Numbered from the stretch's first letter, positions 24,471 through 36,170 are shown. The stretch is 42,153 nt of DNA from Polaromonas glacialis (GCF_000709345.1 NZ_KL448323.1:2320183-2362335), one strand, 5' to 3'. Program-made: numbers and translations. The notes: generated by a model not told the origin, from the letters alone.

Positions 24471-24688
24471 GCGCCACTGTGGCTTGAAGCGGCCCGTGGG
24501 TCAAATTGAATCAGTGTATGGGTTCATGCAATTCCTGGTGAATCCTGCCTGTCCGCCTGGTTGCCAAAGAGGATGATTCCGACACGGCAAAAAATCCGGT
24601 TCATGGCATCCAGCGTGTTTTTAAAGCAAGCAATCCGCTTCGCCGCCCCATTGCCGCGGCCGTTTCAGCCTGTGCGCCCCGTCGGGAT

Positions 24689-25573
24689 TCAGCCGCCTGT
24701 CAGCGCCTCGAAGCCGGAAATGACATCGAACAACTCCTCGTCGATGCCACTTTGGCGCAGGCGATGAAACGAGCGGTTCAAGTCCTCCAGCAGTTCCTCG
24801 ATATTTTTTTCAGCGCGCTGCATGGCAGCCAGCCGACTGGCGTTTTCGCTGGCCAGGGATTCGGCGCAGGCCCTGAAAAGCGAGACGAACAGGTATTCCC
24901 GCACGAAGGCGAGCAGGGTCGCTTCTCCTGCATTCATGACTTCCGGCAAATTTTTGGTCGGCCAGGCCATTGCCGTCGATTCACGCTGCCAGACGGCGTC
25001 CAGCGGCAACAGTCGCTGGAAAGTAGGCGTGTAGATTTCCCCGGCGTGGGGGCTGTTGTAAAACACATAGACTGGCGCGTTCGCCTCTTTTTCGCGCAGC
25101 GCTTCAACCTCGATCAGAATTTGCCCGACCAGCGGCGTGATCGCGCCAATCGAGCCCGGCAAAACGAAGCCATCCCCCAGCACCAACTCCGTTTCCCCCA
25201 ACCGTGCGCGGATACGTTCGCCCACGGGCCAGACGGTCTTTTGCCCCGGCAATTCCGCCAGCGTTTTGACGACGAAATCGGCCATCAAATCATTGAACTG
25301 GCCGACCAGGCCCTGGTCGGAACCAAAGACGACAGCGGCAATGGCCCCGGTGGGGCTGCGCTTCGTCTGCGCCGGAGCAGCAGGCGGATTCATCTCGCGC
25401 AAACAGGCCACCAACCCCAGTTGTACCGTCCGGTAGTAATCATCCAGGGCATGCACTGCGCGCTCGTATTGACCGATGCTGGACGCGGCCACCGCCTTCA
25501 TCGTGCGCACCACGGACTGAAGGTCGCCCGCCGTGCCGATCTTGCGGCCGAGGCTGGCCGTGGTGTCGCTCAT
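24689..25573 (-). CDS. atpG: N-ATPase gamma subunit AtpG
   Basis: A 294-residue central-stalk subunit. N-terminal helix ([31 protein letters not shown]) and C-terminal helix ([48 protein letters not shown]) make the coiled coil that turns inside the alpha/beta ring. The middle is divergent from housekeeping gamma subunits, as expected for the N-type. It overlaps atpA by four bases (ATGA), so it is coupled, and is the last gene of the operon; fdsB starts 218 bases further on, with nothing recognisable in between. Confidence 0.92.
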   Translation of the reverse strand: MSDTTASLGRKIGTAGDLQSVVRTMKAVAASSIGQYERAVHALDDYYRTVQLGLVACLREMNPPAAPAQTKRSPTGAIAAVVFGSDQGLVGQFNDLMADFVVKTLAELPGQKTVWPVGERIRARLGETELVLGDGFVLPGSIGAITPLVGQILIEVEALREKEANAPVYVFYNSPHAGEIYTPTFQRLLPLDAVWQRESTAMAWPTKNLPEVMNAGEATLLAFVREYLFVSLFRACAESLASENASRLAAMQRAEKNIEELLEDLNRSFHRLRQSGIDEELFDVISGFEALTGG

Positions 25574-27165
25574 GCCGACTTTCCGCCCGCAGGTGGGGTC
25601 TGGGGGTTACTTTGCGCTTCAGCCTTGGGCGCCACCTCGGGCTGTAAACCGGCAAGCGCAGTGCGGGCGATCTGGACAATGGTGTCCCGGTCTGCGTCAC
25701 TCAGTTTGGCGGCGGTATCGAAACGGGCATGCACCTCGTCGGGCAGCTGGGCAGCGGCCTCGCGCACGGCGTGTTCGGCTTCTGGCATCCGGTCAAGCGG
25801 CACGTTGTCGAAGAGTTTTTCAGTCAATGCCATGAGCACCGCAATTTGCGCGGCCACCGACACCGGCGCAGATTCGGGCTGCTTCAGACAAGCCCGGATG
25901 CGCCGGCCGTGCTCGATGATCTGGGTGATGCTTTCGTCCAGTCGGGCGCCAAAGCGGGCAAAGGTTTCCAGCTCCTCGAACTGGGCGTAAGCCAGCTTGA
26001 GGTCGCCGGCCACCGCCCGGTAGGAAGCGCGTTGCGCCTTGCCGCCCACGCGCGAGACGGATTTACTCACATCGACGGCAGGCAGAACGCCCAGCTCGAA
26101 CAGCGAGGGCGAAAGGTAGATCTGACCGTCGGTAATGGAGATCAGGTTGGTCGGAATGTAGGCCGAAATGTTCTGCGCTTCGGTCTCGACAATCGGCAGG
26201 GCGGTGAGCGAGCCGCCGCCGCGCTCGTCGCAAAGATGCGTTGCGCGTTCCAGCAGGCGCGAGTGGATGTAGAAAATGTCGCCGGGAAAGGCTTCGCGTC
26301 CAGGCGGGCGGCGCAGCAGCAGCGACAGCTCGCGGTAGGCGCGGGCATGCTGCGTGAGGTCGTCGTACACGATCAGCACGTCGCGGCCGGCTTCCATGAA
26401 ATGCTCGGCAATGCTGGTCGCGGCATAGGGGGCAATATAGGCCAGGCCCGGCGGGTCATTGCCCTCGGTGACCACCACGACGGTGTAGTCCATCGCGCCC
26501 TTGTCCTTCAATACAGCAACCGCTTTTGCCACGGCGGAAGCGCGCTGGCCAATCGCGCAATACACGCAGACCACATCCTGGCCCTGCTGGTTGAGGATGG
26601 TGTCAATCGCAATGGCGGTCTTGCCGGTCTGCCGGTCGCCCAGAATCAGCTCGCGCTGGCCACGCCCGATCGGAATGAGCGCATCGACCACCTTCAGGCC
26701 GGTTTGCAACGGCACGATGACGGGCGCGCGGTCCATGATGGGCGCTGCGGGCCGTTCAATGGGAAAGCGTGTGCTGGCAGCCACCGGCCCCTGGCCGTCA
26801 AGCGGGCGGCCCAGCGGGTCAATCACCCGGCCGAGCAAGCCGTCGCCCACGATGACGTCCATCACCCGCCCGGTGCGCTCGACCTTGTCGCCCGCATGCA
26901 GGCGCGAATAGTCGCCCAGCAGCACCACGCCGATTTCAGTCTCGTCCACATTGAAAGCGATGCCAAACACATTGCCGGGGAACTTCACCAGTTCGTCATA
27001 GCCCACGCCGGGCAGGCCGGACACCAAGGCGATGGCGGTGGAGACGCTGGTGATCGTGCCGACTTCCTGCGGCGTCAATTGCGCCTGGTAAGCATCGCGT
27101 CCCTGGCTCAGGCTGGCAAAGGTGTTGTCCAGGACACTTCTCAGGGTGTCAAAGGGCGCGCTCAT
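25570..27165 (-). CDS. atpA: N-ATPase alpha subunit AtpA
   Basis: A 531-residue non-catalytic nucleotide-binding subunit of the F1-like head. The Walker A motif [11 protein letters not shown] lies near residue 175, and the rest of the F1-alpha fold is complete, with a C-terminal extension rich in Pro, Gln and Ala that makes it slightly longer than usual (about 503-513). The start is the ATG at 27165, which overlaps the atpF stop (ATGA); an open frame reaching further upstream lies in atpF and is not used. It overlaps atpG by four bases at its end. Confidence 0.94.
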   Translation of the reverse strand: MSAPFDTLRSVLDNTFASLSQGRDAYQAQLTPQEVGTITSVSTAIALVSGLPGVGYDELVKFPGNVFGIAFNVDETEIGVVLLGDYSRLHAGDKVERTGRVMDVIVGDGLLGRVIDPLGRPLDGQGPVAASTRFPIERPAAPIMDRAPVIVPLQTGLKVVDALIPIGRGQRELILGDRQTGKTAIAIDTILNQQGQDVVCVYCAIGQRASAVAKAVAVLKDKGAMDYTVVVVTEGNDPPGLAYIAPYAATSIAEHFMEAGRDVLIVYDDLTQHARAYRELSLLLRRPPGREAFPGDIFYIHSRLLERATHLCDERGGGSLTALPIVETEAQNISAYIPTNLISITDGQIYLSPSLFELGVLPAVDVSKSVSRVGGKAQRASYRAVAGDLKLAYAQFEELETFARFGARLDESITQIIEHGRRIRACLKQPESAPVSVAAQIAVLMALTEKLFDNVPLDRMPEAEHAVREAAAQLPDEVHARFDTAAKLSDADRDTIVQIARTALAGLQPEVAPKAEAQSNPQTPPAGGKSA

Positions 27166-27962
27166 GCGGCCTTCTCTGGCGCGGCGGGCTGGACTTGCGG
27201 TTGGGATTGCTCCTTGATGCGTTCGCCGATGCGCTGCTCCAGCGAGGCAAGAAAGTCCGCGATATTCCAGGCAACCTTCCACCCGTTGGCCGAGAGTTCA
27301 ATCCCGCTGATCAGGTCCGGTGTCGTGGCGAACTGGATCGGGCTATTGCCCGAGAGGGTTTCATTGAGTGCGCTTTGAATCGCCTCCCGCTGCGCCGGCG
27401 ACAACGCAAAAGCGCTGCGCACCAGCACGGTGCCGGACGCGTTTTCAAGCGCCTTGGCAAGGCCGGTCTTTGCCGTATCGTCAAGCGCGCGCAAGCGCTG
27501 TGCGAACACAGCGACCATCCGTTCTTCAAGCGTTGCGCCCGCCAGATCGGTCAGCACCTTTTGTGCAATGGCCAACACTTCGTCCCGGCTGCGGCGGGCG
27601 ATGTCCTGGTGCAGGGTCTGCAGTTCGCTGGTCAACGCGTCCTGCCTTTTGACGCGCAAGGCATTGGCGGCCTGCCGCGCTTCTTCCAGCAAGCGCTGCC
27701 GTTCGGTCTTGATCTCGTCCTTGAGCTGACTCAGTTGCTCGCTGCGCTGCTGATCAAACACCTCGTTTTTTTTCTGGAACTCGTTGCATTCCTTCTGGGC
27801 TTCTGCCTTTTTCGCGGCGGCGTCGGCAAGGGCCAGGGCAATCCGCTTTTCCCGCGCGTCAATCGCGTCGAGGACGGGCTTGTAAAGAAAGCGCTTCATC
27901 AACCACACCAAAACAAGAAAGTTGAGCGTTTGCGCACCGACCGTGAACCAGTCAAAAAGCAT
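27162..27962 (-). CDS. atpF: N-ATPase b subunit with delta-like C-terminal domain
   Basis: 266 residues: an N-terminal membrane helix (about 5-25), a long charged coiled coil (about 35-140) and a C-terminal domain that resembles subunit delta ([15 protein letters not shown], then [20 protein letters not shown]). No separate atpH is present, so this extended b subunit probably does the work of both b and delta in the peripheral stalk, a hallmark of N-ATPases. Length is well above the 156 residues of E. coli b. It starts three bases after atpE and overlaps atpA by four. Confidence 0.9.
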   Translation of the reverse strand: MLFDWFTVGAQTLNFLVLVWLMKRFLYKPVLDAIDAREKRIALALADAAAKKAEAQKECNEFQKKNEVFDQQRSEQLSQLKDEIKTERQRLLEEARQAANALRVKRQDALTSELQTLHQDIARRSRDEVLAIAQKVLTDLAGATLEERMVAVFAQRLRALDDTAKTGLAKALENASGTVLVRSAFALSPAQREAIQSALNETLSGNSPIQFATTPDLISGIELSANGWKVAWNIADFLASLEQRIGERIKEQSQPQVQPAAPEKAA

Positions 27963-27965
27963 GGC

Positions 27966-28259
27966 TTACTTTCCGGTAGCCAGGGTGGCCGCCAGGGCGA
28001 TGCCGTAATTCCAGAACGGGTTGGCAAAAATCAGGATCATCGACACCACGAAGCAATAAATCGCGGTGGATTCGATCATCGCCAGGCCCACAAACAAGGT
28101 GCGGGTGATCGTGGCCGAAGCGTCGGGCTGCTGCGCCAGTGCAGTGAGCGCCGTCGAGACGGCGCGCCCTTCTGCAAACGCAGGGCCCATGCAGCCGAAA
28201 CTCGTGGTGATTCCGGCGATGACGATGGAGGCCACCGCGATGATTGTCAGGCTGTCCAT
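27966..28259 (-). CDS. atpE: N-ATPase c subunit with two membrane carboxylates
   Basis: A 97-residue rotor-ring subunit with two membrane helices joined by the polar loop AQQPDA. The ion-binding glutamate is Glu63 in MIESTAIY. Ser64, Thr65 and Tyr68 match the residues that bind Na+ in the Ilyobacter c ring, and Glu30 stands where that protein has Gln32, giving two carboxylates per subunit. N-ATPases were proposed to be Na+-translocating on such evidence, while the B. pseudomallei N-type c17 ring was reported to be H+-specific, so ion choice is open here. The ribosome site AAGGA is well spaced before ATG 28259. Confidence 0.93.
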   Translation of the reverse strand: MDSLTIIAVASIVIAGITTSFGCMGPAFAEGRAVSTALTALAQQPDASATITRTLFVGLAMIESTAIYCFVVSMILIFANPFWNYGIALAATLATGK

Positions 28260-28286
28260 AGCGAGTCCTTGGTAGATAAGTTGGTT

Positions 28287-28988
28287 TTAAATTTTGGGCG
28301 CCAGCTCAGGCTTGAGCTTGGGCTTGCGCACATGGGTGGCGGCGGCGATATAAACCGCCGCCAGGATGCTGAAGATGTAAGCCTGCACCATCCCCGTGAG
28401 CAGGCCCAGCACCGTCATGACGATGGGGAAAATGAAGGGCGTGATGCTCAGGAGAATGCCGATGATCATGGCGCCGCTCATCATGTTGCCGAACAGGCGC
28501 ACCGCCAGCGCCAGCGTGCGCGAGATTTCACTGATGAGGTTGAACGGCAGCATGATGGCGGTCGGCTCCAGGTAGGACTTGAGGTAGCCCGCCAGGCCCT
28601 GGTCCTCGATGCCGAACAGCGGCACGGCCACCATCACGCACAGGGCAAGCGCTGCGGTGGTGGACAAAGAGCCGGTCGGCGGCTCGTAGCCCGGAATGAC
28701 GGTACACAGGCTGGCCATGGCGACGAACAGAAACAGCGAACCCAGAAAGCCGATGTATTTGCGCGGATGCCGCAGGCCGACCTCTGCAATTTGCGTTTCG
28801 ATGCCGGTCACAACGATTTCAAGCAGGTTCTGCCACCGGGAACGGTTGTGGTCCGTGGAAAGATGGCGCGTGATGAGTCGTGAGCCCGCCACCAGCACCA
28901 GCATCAGTGCCCAGGTGTAGGCAATGGTGGCGTTGAGCTTGAAGAATCCGGCTTGCCAGAAAATGATCTCATCGGGGCTAAGGTGCAT
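28287..28988 (-). CDS. atpB: N-ATPase a subunit AtpB
   Basis: A 233-residue stator subunit that forms the ion half-channels. Five or six membrane helices are visible. The essential arginine is in LALAVRLFGNMMSG (about 163-176), and the C-terminal helix GMVQAYIFSILAAVYI carries the conserved Gln and Tyr. It overlaps atpR by 11 bases and is 27 bases before atpE. The order R-B-E-F is that of N-ATPase operons. Confidence 0.93.
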   Translation of the reverse strand: MHLSPDEIIFWQAGFFKLNATIAYTWALMLVLVAGSRLITRHLSTDHNRSRWQNLLEIVVTGIETQIAEVGLRHPRKYIGFLGSLFLFVAMASLCTVIPGYEPPTGSLSTTAALALCVMVAVPLFGIEDQGLAGYLKSYLEPTAIMLPFNLISEISRTLALAVRLFGNMMSGAMIIGILLSITPFIFPIVMTVLGLLTGMVQAYIFSILAAVYIAAATHVRKPKLKPELAPKI

Positions 28989-29295
28989 GGCGCGTTTCCT
29001 GCGGCTTGCGCGCCAAGCTTTCTTCAGGCGAGCGGGTCAGCCGTATCACGATGTGGCGCGCCATGAAAAACCCCACCACGCAAGCCAGCAAACGCTGCCA
29101 GTTGGCGCCCGAGACAACGTAAAACCCGGTCATCGTGACGCCCATGCGCAGCAGCAGACTGCAAAACACCCAGACTGCAGGCTGGCGGGACGCAAGACTC
29201 TTGTTGACGGTCCACCACAGGCCGCCGAAAAAAAATGCACCCAGCGCCCCGCCTGCAATCCAGGCCAGCACCAGGGCCAGTGTTTCATTCATCAT
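28978..29295 (-). CDS. atpR: N-ATPase accessory membrane protein AtpR
   Basis: About 105 residues with three membrane helices (about 5-25, 38-60 and 65-85), with Arg in SLLLRMGVTMTGFYVVSG inside the second. AtpR is peculiar to N-ATPases; it is thought to sit with the c ring during assembly, its conserved arginine pairing with the c carboxylates. Three ATGs stand in a row (29298, 29295, 29292); the AGGA upstream is best spaced for the second or third. It overlaps atpQ upstream and atpB downstream. Confidence 0.85.
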   Translation of the reverse strand: MMNETLALVLAWIAGGALGAFFFGGLWWTVNKSLASRQPAVWVFCSLLLRMGVTMTGFYVVSGANWQRLLACVVGFFMARHIVIRLTRSPEESLARKPQETRHAP

Positions 29296-29612
29296 CATTT
29301 TCCTGTTCTTCCCGCATGGCCTGGTCTTCCTGGCTCACCCAGTGCCAGGCATTCAGACAGCCGAGCGTCAGCCCGGCCAGCAACAAGGCCAGCGTCCACG
29401 AGCGGCCGCCCGGGTAGCGCCGGTCCAGCCAGAGGCCGAGCGCAGCGCCCAGCAAGGTCGGCACCACGACCGACCAGCCGATGACCCCCATCAACCCCAG
29501 ACCCGACCACACGCCCGGCGTGGCGTTGTGCCGTGCCTTGAGCTTGCGTGCAGCTTTGACGCCGACCTGCTCGGCCAGGTCGGGTTCTTTTTTCAAGGGT
29601 TTTCCGGACTTT

Positions 29613-29620
<8 letters not shown>
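29285..29620 (-). CDS. atpQ: N-ATPase accessory membrane protein AtpQ (AtpI/AtpZ-like)
   Basis: A 111-residue protein with a basic cytoplasmic N-terminus and two membrane helices (about 42-63 and 74-92). The motif LGLMGVIGWSVVVPTLLGAALGLWLDRRYPG resembles AtpI/AtpZ, small proteins involved in c-ring assembly or Mg2+ supply. The C-terminus is acidic (EDQAMREEQENDDE). AtpQ together with AtpR defines N-ATPase operons. Its start overlaps the atpC stop by eight bases. Confidence 0.88.
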
Positions 29621-31482
<1,862 letters not shown>

Positions 31483-31549
31483 TCAATCTGAGCAGCATCA
31501 ATTTGACTAAGGGACATCACCATTGACGGCAAACTGCAAAGACAGTAAG

Positions 31550-31562
31550 TCCGTCCGACGGA
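31550..31562. promoter_or_regulatory. Short palindrome in the leader of the N-ATPase operon
   Basis: TCCGTC-C-GACGGA is a perfect inverted repeat about 110 bases upstream of atpD. It could be a regulator site or chance; no second copy is seen. Confidence 0.2.
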
Positions 31563-31694
31563 AGGCCTATTGTGGGACAAATAACAGGGTTATTCCGGAA
31601 ACCGGGTTCGCAGGAATGTAGGACAAGGCCGCTTGGATGAAAGAAGGGAGATGCGCGGCGTCACCCCTGTTCACCCGCAGCCCGCTTCCCCCGG

Positions 31695-32786
31695 TCAGGT
31701 ATTTTTGCTGATCGTGATGCTCGGAAACTTGGCCGAGAAGTCTTTCGCCTTGGCCGCCACGGTGATCGCCACCTTGCGCGCCACGGCCTTGTAGATGCCG
31801 GCCACGTCGCCGTCGGGATCGGCCACCACGGTCGGCTTGCCGCTGTCGGCCTGCAGGCGGATCTTGATGTCCAGCGGCAGTGCGCCGAGGTAGTCCATCT
31901 GGTAGTCGGCCGCCATTTTCTTGCCGCCGCCTTCGCCGAAAATGTGTTCGGCATGGCCGCACTGGCTGCAGATGTGCACCGCCATGTTCTCGACAATGCC
32001 CAGGATCGGCACGCCGACCTTCTCGAACATCTTGATGCCCTTCTTGGCGTCGAGCAGCGCAATGTCCTGCGGCGTGGTGACGATGACCGCGCCGGTCATG
32101 GGCACGCGCTGGGAGAGCGTGAGCTGGATGTCGCCGGTGCCGGGCGGCATGTCAACGATCAAATAATCCAGGTCTTTCCAGTTGGTCTGGCGCAGCAGTT
32201 GCTCCAGCGCCTGGGTGGCCATGGGACCGCGCCAGATCATGGCTTCGTCCTGGGCGACCAGGAAACCGATGGACATGACCTGCAGGCCGTAGTTTTCCAT
32301 TGGCTCCATGTTCTTGCCGTCGATGCTCTCGGGACGGCCTTCGATGCCCATCATCATCGGCACGCTCGGGCCGTAGATGTCGGCGTCCAGCAGGCCGACG
32401 GCCGCGCCTTCAGCGGCCAGGGCCAGGGCCAGGTTGACGGCGGTGGTGCTCTTGCCCACGCCGCCCTTGCCCGACGCCACGGCGATGATGTTCTTCACAT
32501 TCGGCAGCAGCTGCACGCCGCGCTGCACGCTGTGGCTGGCGATCTTCACGCTGACGTTGACCGACACATTGCCGACGCCGGCGACACCCTTGACGGCGGC
32601 AATCAGGCTCTTGCGCAGGCCGGCGATCTGGCTCTTGGCGGGGTAGCCGAGTTCGACATCGAAGGACACGTCGGCGCCGCTGACCTGCAGGTTCTTCAGC
32701 GCCTTGGTCGTGACAAAATCCTTGCCGGTGTTGGGATCGAGCACGGCTTGCAGGGCGGTCAAAATTGCTTGTTGTTCTACGGCCAT
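31695..32786 (-). CDS. apbC: Iron-sulfur cluster carrier ATPase Mrp/ApbC
   Basis: A 363-residue ParA/MinD-like protein that binds an Fe-S cluster and hands it to apoproteins. It has an N-terminal MIP18-like domain (about 1-85), the deviant Walker A GKGGVGKST (106-114), and the cluster-binding C273-x2-C276 in HICSQCGHAEHIFGEGG. Start ATG 32786 has GGAG nine bases upstream; an in-frame ATG at 32819 does not. It stands alone, divergent from the toxin-antitoxin/metG genes. Given the many Fe-S proteins of both formate dehydrogenases nearby, a shared role in their maturation is plausible but not shown. In many proteobacteria mrp lies next to metG, as here. Confidence 0.95.
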   Translation of the reverse strand: MAVEQQAILTALQAVLDPNTGKDFVTTKALKNLQVSGADVSFDVELGYPAKSQIAGLRKSLIAAVKGVAGVGNVSVNVSVKIASHSVQRGVQLLPNVKNIIAVASGKGGVGKSTTAVNLALALAAEGAAVGLLDADIYGPSVPMMMGIEGRPESIDGKNMEPMENYGLQVMSIGFLVAQDEAMIWRGPMATQALEQLLRQTNWKDLDYLIVDMPPGTGDIQLTLSQRVPMTGAVIVTTPQDIALLDAKKGIKMFEKVGVPILGIVENMAVHICSQCGHAEHIFGEGGGKKMAADYQMDYLGALPLDIKIRLQADSGKPTVVADPDGDVAGIYKAVARKVAITVAAKAKDFSAKFPSITISKNT

Positions 32787-32934
32787 CAGGGGAGTCTCCA
32801 GGTGATTCAGACAAAGCATGCCCTTGCCTTTTCAGAAAAGCGCGCAGGCTGCCGGGATTTGCAAAGAGTCTAACGCCGCGCCAGTGGGCTTGGCGTTTCA
32901 GGGGATTGCCGCAGGCCCCTGCCCCCTGACCTCT

Positions 32935-32962
32935 TTGCGCCAACCATGTCAATTGATACAAT
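32935..32962 (+). promoter_or_regulatory. Candidate promoter and operator of the antitoxin-toxin-metG genes
   Basis: TACAAT (32957-32962) is a good -10 with TTGCGC (32935-32940) at 16 bases as a weak -35. The small inverted repeat TGAT-ACA-ATCA (32954-32964) overlaps the -10, a usual place for autoregulation by a Phd-type antitoxin. A start at this site would exclude the upstream ATG at 32946 and agrees with antitoxin initiation at 32994. Confidence 0.4.
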
Positions 32963-32993
32963 CATGGCAATCAACCCATTCCAAGGAGCCGCC

Positions 32994-33305
32994 ATGCTAC
33001 GCGAAGCCACCGCCATGAATGTTCGCCAGAACCTGGGCGAATTGCTCAACGGCGTGCAATACCGCCACGACAGCATCGTCATCACCAAGGCCGGCAAGCC
33101 CGTGGCCGCGCTGGTGGACATGGCCACGTTCGAGCGCATGCGGCGCAAGAATGATGGCGAATTCGAGAAGCTGTGGGCGCAGTTTTCCAAAGGCTTTGAA
33201 GACATGAGCGAAGCCGAAGTTGAAGAACTGGTCAACGCAGAGGTCAAGGCCGTGCGTTCAGACATGATGGCCGAGCAGGCTGAGCAAGACAAGCCAGCCC
33301 CGTGA
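32994..33305 (+). CDS. Phd/YefM-type antitoxin
   Basis: A 103-residue protein. The N-terminal Phd/YefM fold (AMNVRQNLGELLNGVQYRHDSIVITKAGKPVAALVDMATFERM) binds DNA and represses its own operon; the acidic, helical C-terminus (FEDMSEAEVEELVNAEVKAVRSDMMAEQ) would wrap the toxin. ATG 32994 is chosen for its strong AGGAG five bases upstream. The TGA stop overlaps the GTG of the PIN toxin (GTGA), a standard toxin-antitoxin arrangement. Confidence 0.88.
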   Translation: MLREATAMNVRQNLGELLNGVQYRHDSIVITKAGKPVAALVDMATFERMRRKNDGEFEKLWAQFSKGFEDMSEAEVEELVNAEVKAVRSDMMAEQAEQDKPAP

Positions 33306-33712
33306 AGCTGATTCTGGACACCAACACGGTTCTGTCGGCACTTTTCAAACCCGAAAGCAGGGCTGCAGCCATCGTCAAGCTGTGGCGCGAAGACGCTTTT
33401 GAATGGGTGAGTTGCGGCCAGCAACTGGAAGAATTGAGCCGTGTGCTGATTCGGCCGAAAATCATCGCCCGGATTGCCGGCGGCGCTGCCACTGCGCAGG
33501 CATTTGTCCAGCAGATGCATGCCGGATGCACCTTTCACCACTTGACACTGCCTTATCCGGCGGTATGCCGCGACCCAAAAGACGATTACCTGATGGCGCT
33601 GCTCACCCAGGCCAGGCCCATGCACCTCATCACAGGCGACAAAGATCTCCTCGTGCTGAAGGGAAAATGGCCCGCCATCCTGACCGCCACTGAATTTCTG
33701 GACCGACTATGA
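33302..33712 (+). CDS. PIN-domain toxin (ribonuclease)
   Basis: A 136-residue PIN protein starting at a GTG that overlaps the antitoxin stop. The acidic metal-binding residues are present: Asp6 ([10 protein letters not shown]), Glu43/Glu44, Asp94/Asp95 ([11 protein letters not shown]) and Asp113/Asp115 (TGDKDLL), so it should be an active nuclease. It resembles the 'putative toxin-antitoxin toxin, PIN family' (COG1569-like) more than classical VapC, judging from the [11 protein letters not shown] block. Its stop overlaps the ATG of metG (ATGA), so the toxin and methionyl-tRNA synthetase are probably translated from the same mRNA. Confidence 0.88.
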   Translation: MKLILDTNTVLSALFKPESRAAAIVKLWREDAFEWVSCGQQLEELSRVLIRPKIIARIAGGAATAQAFVQQMHAGCTFHHLTLPYPAVCRDPKDDYLMALLTQARPMHLITGDKDLLVLKGKWPAILTATEFLDRL

Positions 33713-35805
33713 ACCCGCCAACAAGAAAACTCTTCGTCACCACCGCCCTGCCCTATGCCAACGGGAACTTCCACATCGGCCACATCATGGAATACATCCA
33801 GGCCGACATCTGGGTGCGCTTCCAGCGCATGCAGGGCAACGCGGTGAATTTCGTCGGCGCCGACGATGCGCACGGCGCGCCGATCATGATCGCCGCCGAA
33901 AAAGCCGGCAAGACGCCGCAGCAGTTCGTCGCCGACATTGCCGCCGGCCGCAAGCAATACCTGGACGGCTTTCACATTGCCTTCGACAACTGGAGCTCGA
34001 CCGACTCGCCGGAAAACCACGAGCTGGCCCGGCAGATCTACCGCGACCTGCGCGACAACCCGCAGGGCTCGCTGATCGAGACCAAAACAATTGAACAGTT
34101 CTTCGACCTAGAGAAGAACATGTTCCTGCCCGACCGCTTCATCAAGGGCGAATGCCCGAAATGCCATGCCAAGGACCAGTACGGCGACAACTGCGAGGTC
34201 TGCGGCGCGGTGTATGCGCCGACCGACCTGATCAATCCCTACTCGGCGCTGTCGGGCGCGGTGCCCATGCTCAAAAGCTCCGAGCACTTTTTCTTCAAGC
34301 TGTCGGACCCGCGCTGCGTGGAATTCCTGGAGGGCTGGACGCAAGACGGCAAGCTGCAGCCCGAAGTCGCCAACAAGGTCAAGGAATGGTTCAGCGTGCG
34401 CACCAACCCCGACGGCACGCAAAGCGAAGGCCTGGGCGACTGGGACATTTCCCGCGACGCGCCTTACTTCGGCATCGAGATTCCCGACGCGCCCGGCAAG
34501 TATTTTTATGTCTGGCTCGACGCGCCCATCGGCTACCTGGCGTCGCTGAAAAACCTGCTCGACCGGCGCGGCGAAAGCTACGACGACTACATGGCCGATC
34601 CAAAGCTGGAGCAGTACCACTTCATCGGCAAGGACATCGTGACCTTTCACACGCTGTTCTGGCCCGCCACGCTGCACTTCAGCGGTAGAAAAACGCCCGA
34701 CAACATCTTTGTCCATGGCTTTTTGACGGTGAACAACGGCGAAAAGATGAGTAAGAGCCGGGGCACCGGCCTGGACCCGCTCAAGTACCTGAGCCTGGGC
34801 ATGAACCCCGAATGGCTGCGCTACTACCTGGCGGCCAAGCTGAACGCGAAGAATGAGGATATCGACTTCAACGCCGACGACTTCATGGCGCGGGTGAACA
34901 GCGACCTGGTGGGCAAGTTCATCAACATTGCCAGCCGGGCGGCGGGCTTCATCAGCAAGCGCTTTGCCGGCCAATTGGGAGAGGTCTCTGGCGACGGCGC
35001 GGCGCTGCTGGACGGACTGCGCGCACAGTCCGGCGCCATCGAGCTGCTGTACGAAGGCCGCGAATACGCCAAGGCGCAGCGCGAAGTCATGCTGCTGGCC
35101 GACCAGGTCAACGCCTACGTGGACCAGAACAAGCCCTGGGAACTGGCCAAGAAGGAAGGCATGGAGGCGCGGCTGATTGATGTCTGCACCGTCTGCATTG
35201 AGGCCTTCCGCCTGCTGACGCTGTACCTCAAACCCGTGCTGCCCGCGCTGGCCGCGCAGGTCGAGGCCTTTTTGAAAACCGCCCCGCTGACCTTTGCCGA
35301 CGCGGCCGCAAGCCTCGGGAACGGCCACCTGATCGGCGACTACAAGCACCTGATGCAGCGCGTCGATGCCAAGCAGCTTGAGGCACTTTTCGAGCCTCCA
35401 GCGCAGGATGCGCCTGCGCAAGCAGCTATCGAATCCGTAGCACCCGGCGGCGAGGACATCGCGCCCGCCATCAGCATCGACGACTTCGCGAAAGTCGATC
35501 TGCGCATCGCCAAAATCGTCAATTGCGAAGCGGTGGAAGGCTCGACCAAGCTGCTGCGCCTGACGCTGGACGCGGGCGAAGGCCGGATGCGCAATGTCTT
35601 CAGCGGCATTGCGTCCAGCTACCAGCCGGCCGACCTGATCGGCAAGCACACCGTGCTGGTCGCCAACCTGGCGCCGCGAAAAATGAAGTTCGGCATCAGC
35701 GAAGGCATGGTGCTGGCCGCCAGCCATGCCGACGAAAAAGCGAATCCAGGCATTTACGTGCTGGAGCCGCTGCCGGGCGCGACGCCGGGCATGCGGATTC
35801 ATTGA
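33709..35805 (+). CDS. metG: Methionyl-tRNA synthetase
   Basis: A 698-residue enzyme charging tRNA-Met. HIGH motif (FHIGHI, 22-25), zinc-binding C149-x2-C152 and C162-x2-C165, KMSKS at 346-350, the anticodon-binding helical domain, then a C-terminal EMAP-like tRNA-binding domain (about 590-698, [17 protein letters not shown]). The linker (residues about 564-585, [17 protein letters not shown]) includes a half copy of the dispersed repeat. Length and domains are as in other long-form MetG. Its start overlaps the PIN toxin stop by four bases. Bases 35399-35511 are repeated exactly at the right end of the window. Confidence 0.97.
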   Translation: MNPPTRKLFVTTALPYANGNFHIGHIMEYIQADIWVRFQRMQGNAVNFVGADDAHGAPIMIAAEKAGKTPQQFVADIAAGRKQYLDGFHIAFDNWSSTDSPENHELARQIYRDLRDNPQGSLIETKTIEQFFDLEKNMFLPDRFIKGECPKCHAKDQYGDNCEVCGAVYAPTDLINPYSALSGAVPMLKSSEHFFFKLSDPRCVEFLEGWTQDGKLQPEVANKVKEWFSVRTNPDGTQSEGLGDWDISRDAPYFGIEIPDAPGKYFYVWLDAPIGYLASLKNLLDRRGESYDDYMADPKLEQYHFIGKDIVTFHTLFWPATLHFSGRKTPDNIFVHGFLTVNNGEKMSKSRGTGLDPLKYLSLGMNPEWLRYYLAAKLNAKNEDIDFNADDFMARVNSDLVGKFINIASRAAGFISKRFAGQLGEVSGDGAALLDGLRAQSGAIELLYEGREYAKAQREVMLLADQVNAYVDQNKPWELAKKEGMEARLIDVCTVCIEAFRLLTLYLKPVLPALAAQVEAFLKTAPLTFADAAASLGNGHLIGDYKHLMQRVDAKQLEALFEPPAQDAPAQAAIESVAPGGEDIAPAISIDDFAKVDLRIAKIVNCEAVEGSTKLLRLTLDAGEGRMRNVFSGIASSYQPADLIGKHTVLVANLAPRKMKFGISEGMVLAASHADEKANPGIYVLEPLPGATPGMRIH
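35399..35511. repeat. 113-bp metG segment duplicated at the window end; contains half copy F of the dispersed repeat
   Basis: Identical over 113 bases to 42041-42153. The segment begins at CAGCGCAGGATGCGCCTGCG, where GCGCAGG and CCTGCGC form a hairpin, and continues TGCGCAAGCAGCTATC, one arm of the dispersed repeat (reverse complement of ATAGCTGCTTGCGCA). It lies in the interdomain linker of MetG. Confidence 0.9.
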
Positions 35806-35834
35806 ACCGATAAACAGCCCCACGGAGCCCGGCC

Positions 35835-36065
35835 ATGACCGCATCGCCTCGTTTTCGCGCACGCGGCCTGGCCGCAGCGGCGCTCATCGGCCTGTCGGCT
35901 TTCGCCCTGCCCGGTTGCGCCGTCGTTGCCGTGGTCGATACCGTGGCCTCGGTGGCGGTGGGCACGGTCGGGCTGGCGGCCAGCGCCGTCATCGGCACGG
36001 CGCGCATCGCCGGCTCGGCCATCGGCGCCACGGCCGATGCGGTGCTGCCCGGCCCGGCCAAATAG
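35835..36065 (+). CDS. Small Gly/Ala/Val-rich lipoprotein
   Basis: 76 residues. Signal peptide with lipobox L-P-G-C (Cys28), then a hydrophobic, Ala/Gly/Val-rich mature part (VAVVDTVASVAVGTVGLAASAVIGTARIAGSAIGA). GGAG lies ten bases before the ATG. It resembles small uncharacterised lipoproteins of Burkholderiales; no function is known. It lies 29 bases after metG. Confidence 0.75.
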   Translation: MTASPRFRARGLAAAALIGLSAFALPGCAVVAVVDTVASVAVGTVGLAASAVIGTARIAGSAIGATADAVLPGPAK

Positions 36066-36170
36066 CCCGGTTTCAGGCCGTGCCAGAGCGCCGCCGGGCG
36101 CCAACAAAACGGCGCTTTTGTATCGATTTGTTCTCGATTAAAACCGGGCCCAAGCGCACAATCTTGGCTC

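Noticed and set aside
24471..24688. Spacer between atpG and fdsB searched for a promoter, small RNA or gene
   Set aside because: No convincing promoter boxes, hairpin or coding sequence found.
27195..28883. Open frame of 562 codons on the plus strand, Arg/Gln/His-rich
   Set aside because: Antisense to atpF, atpE and atpB, all of which are clear family members.
34108..35862. Open frame of 584 codons on the minus strand
   Set aside because: Antisense to metG.
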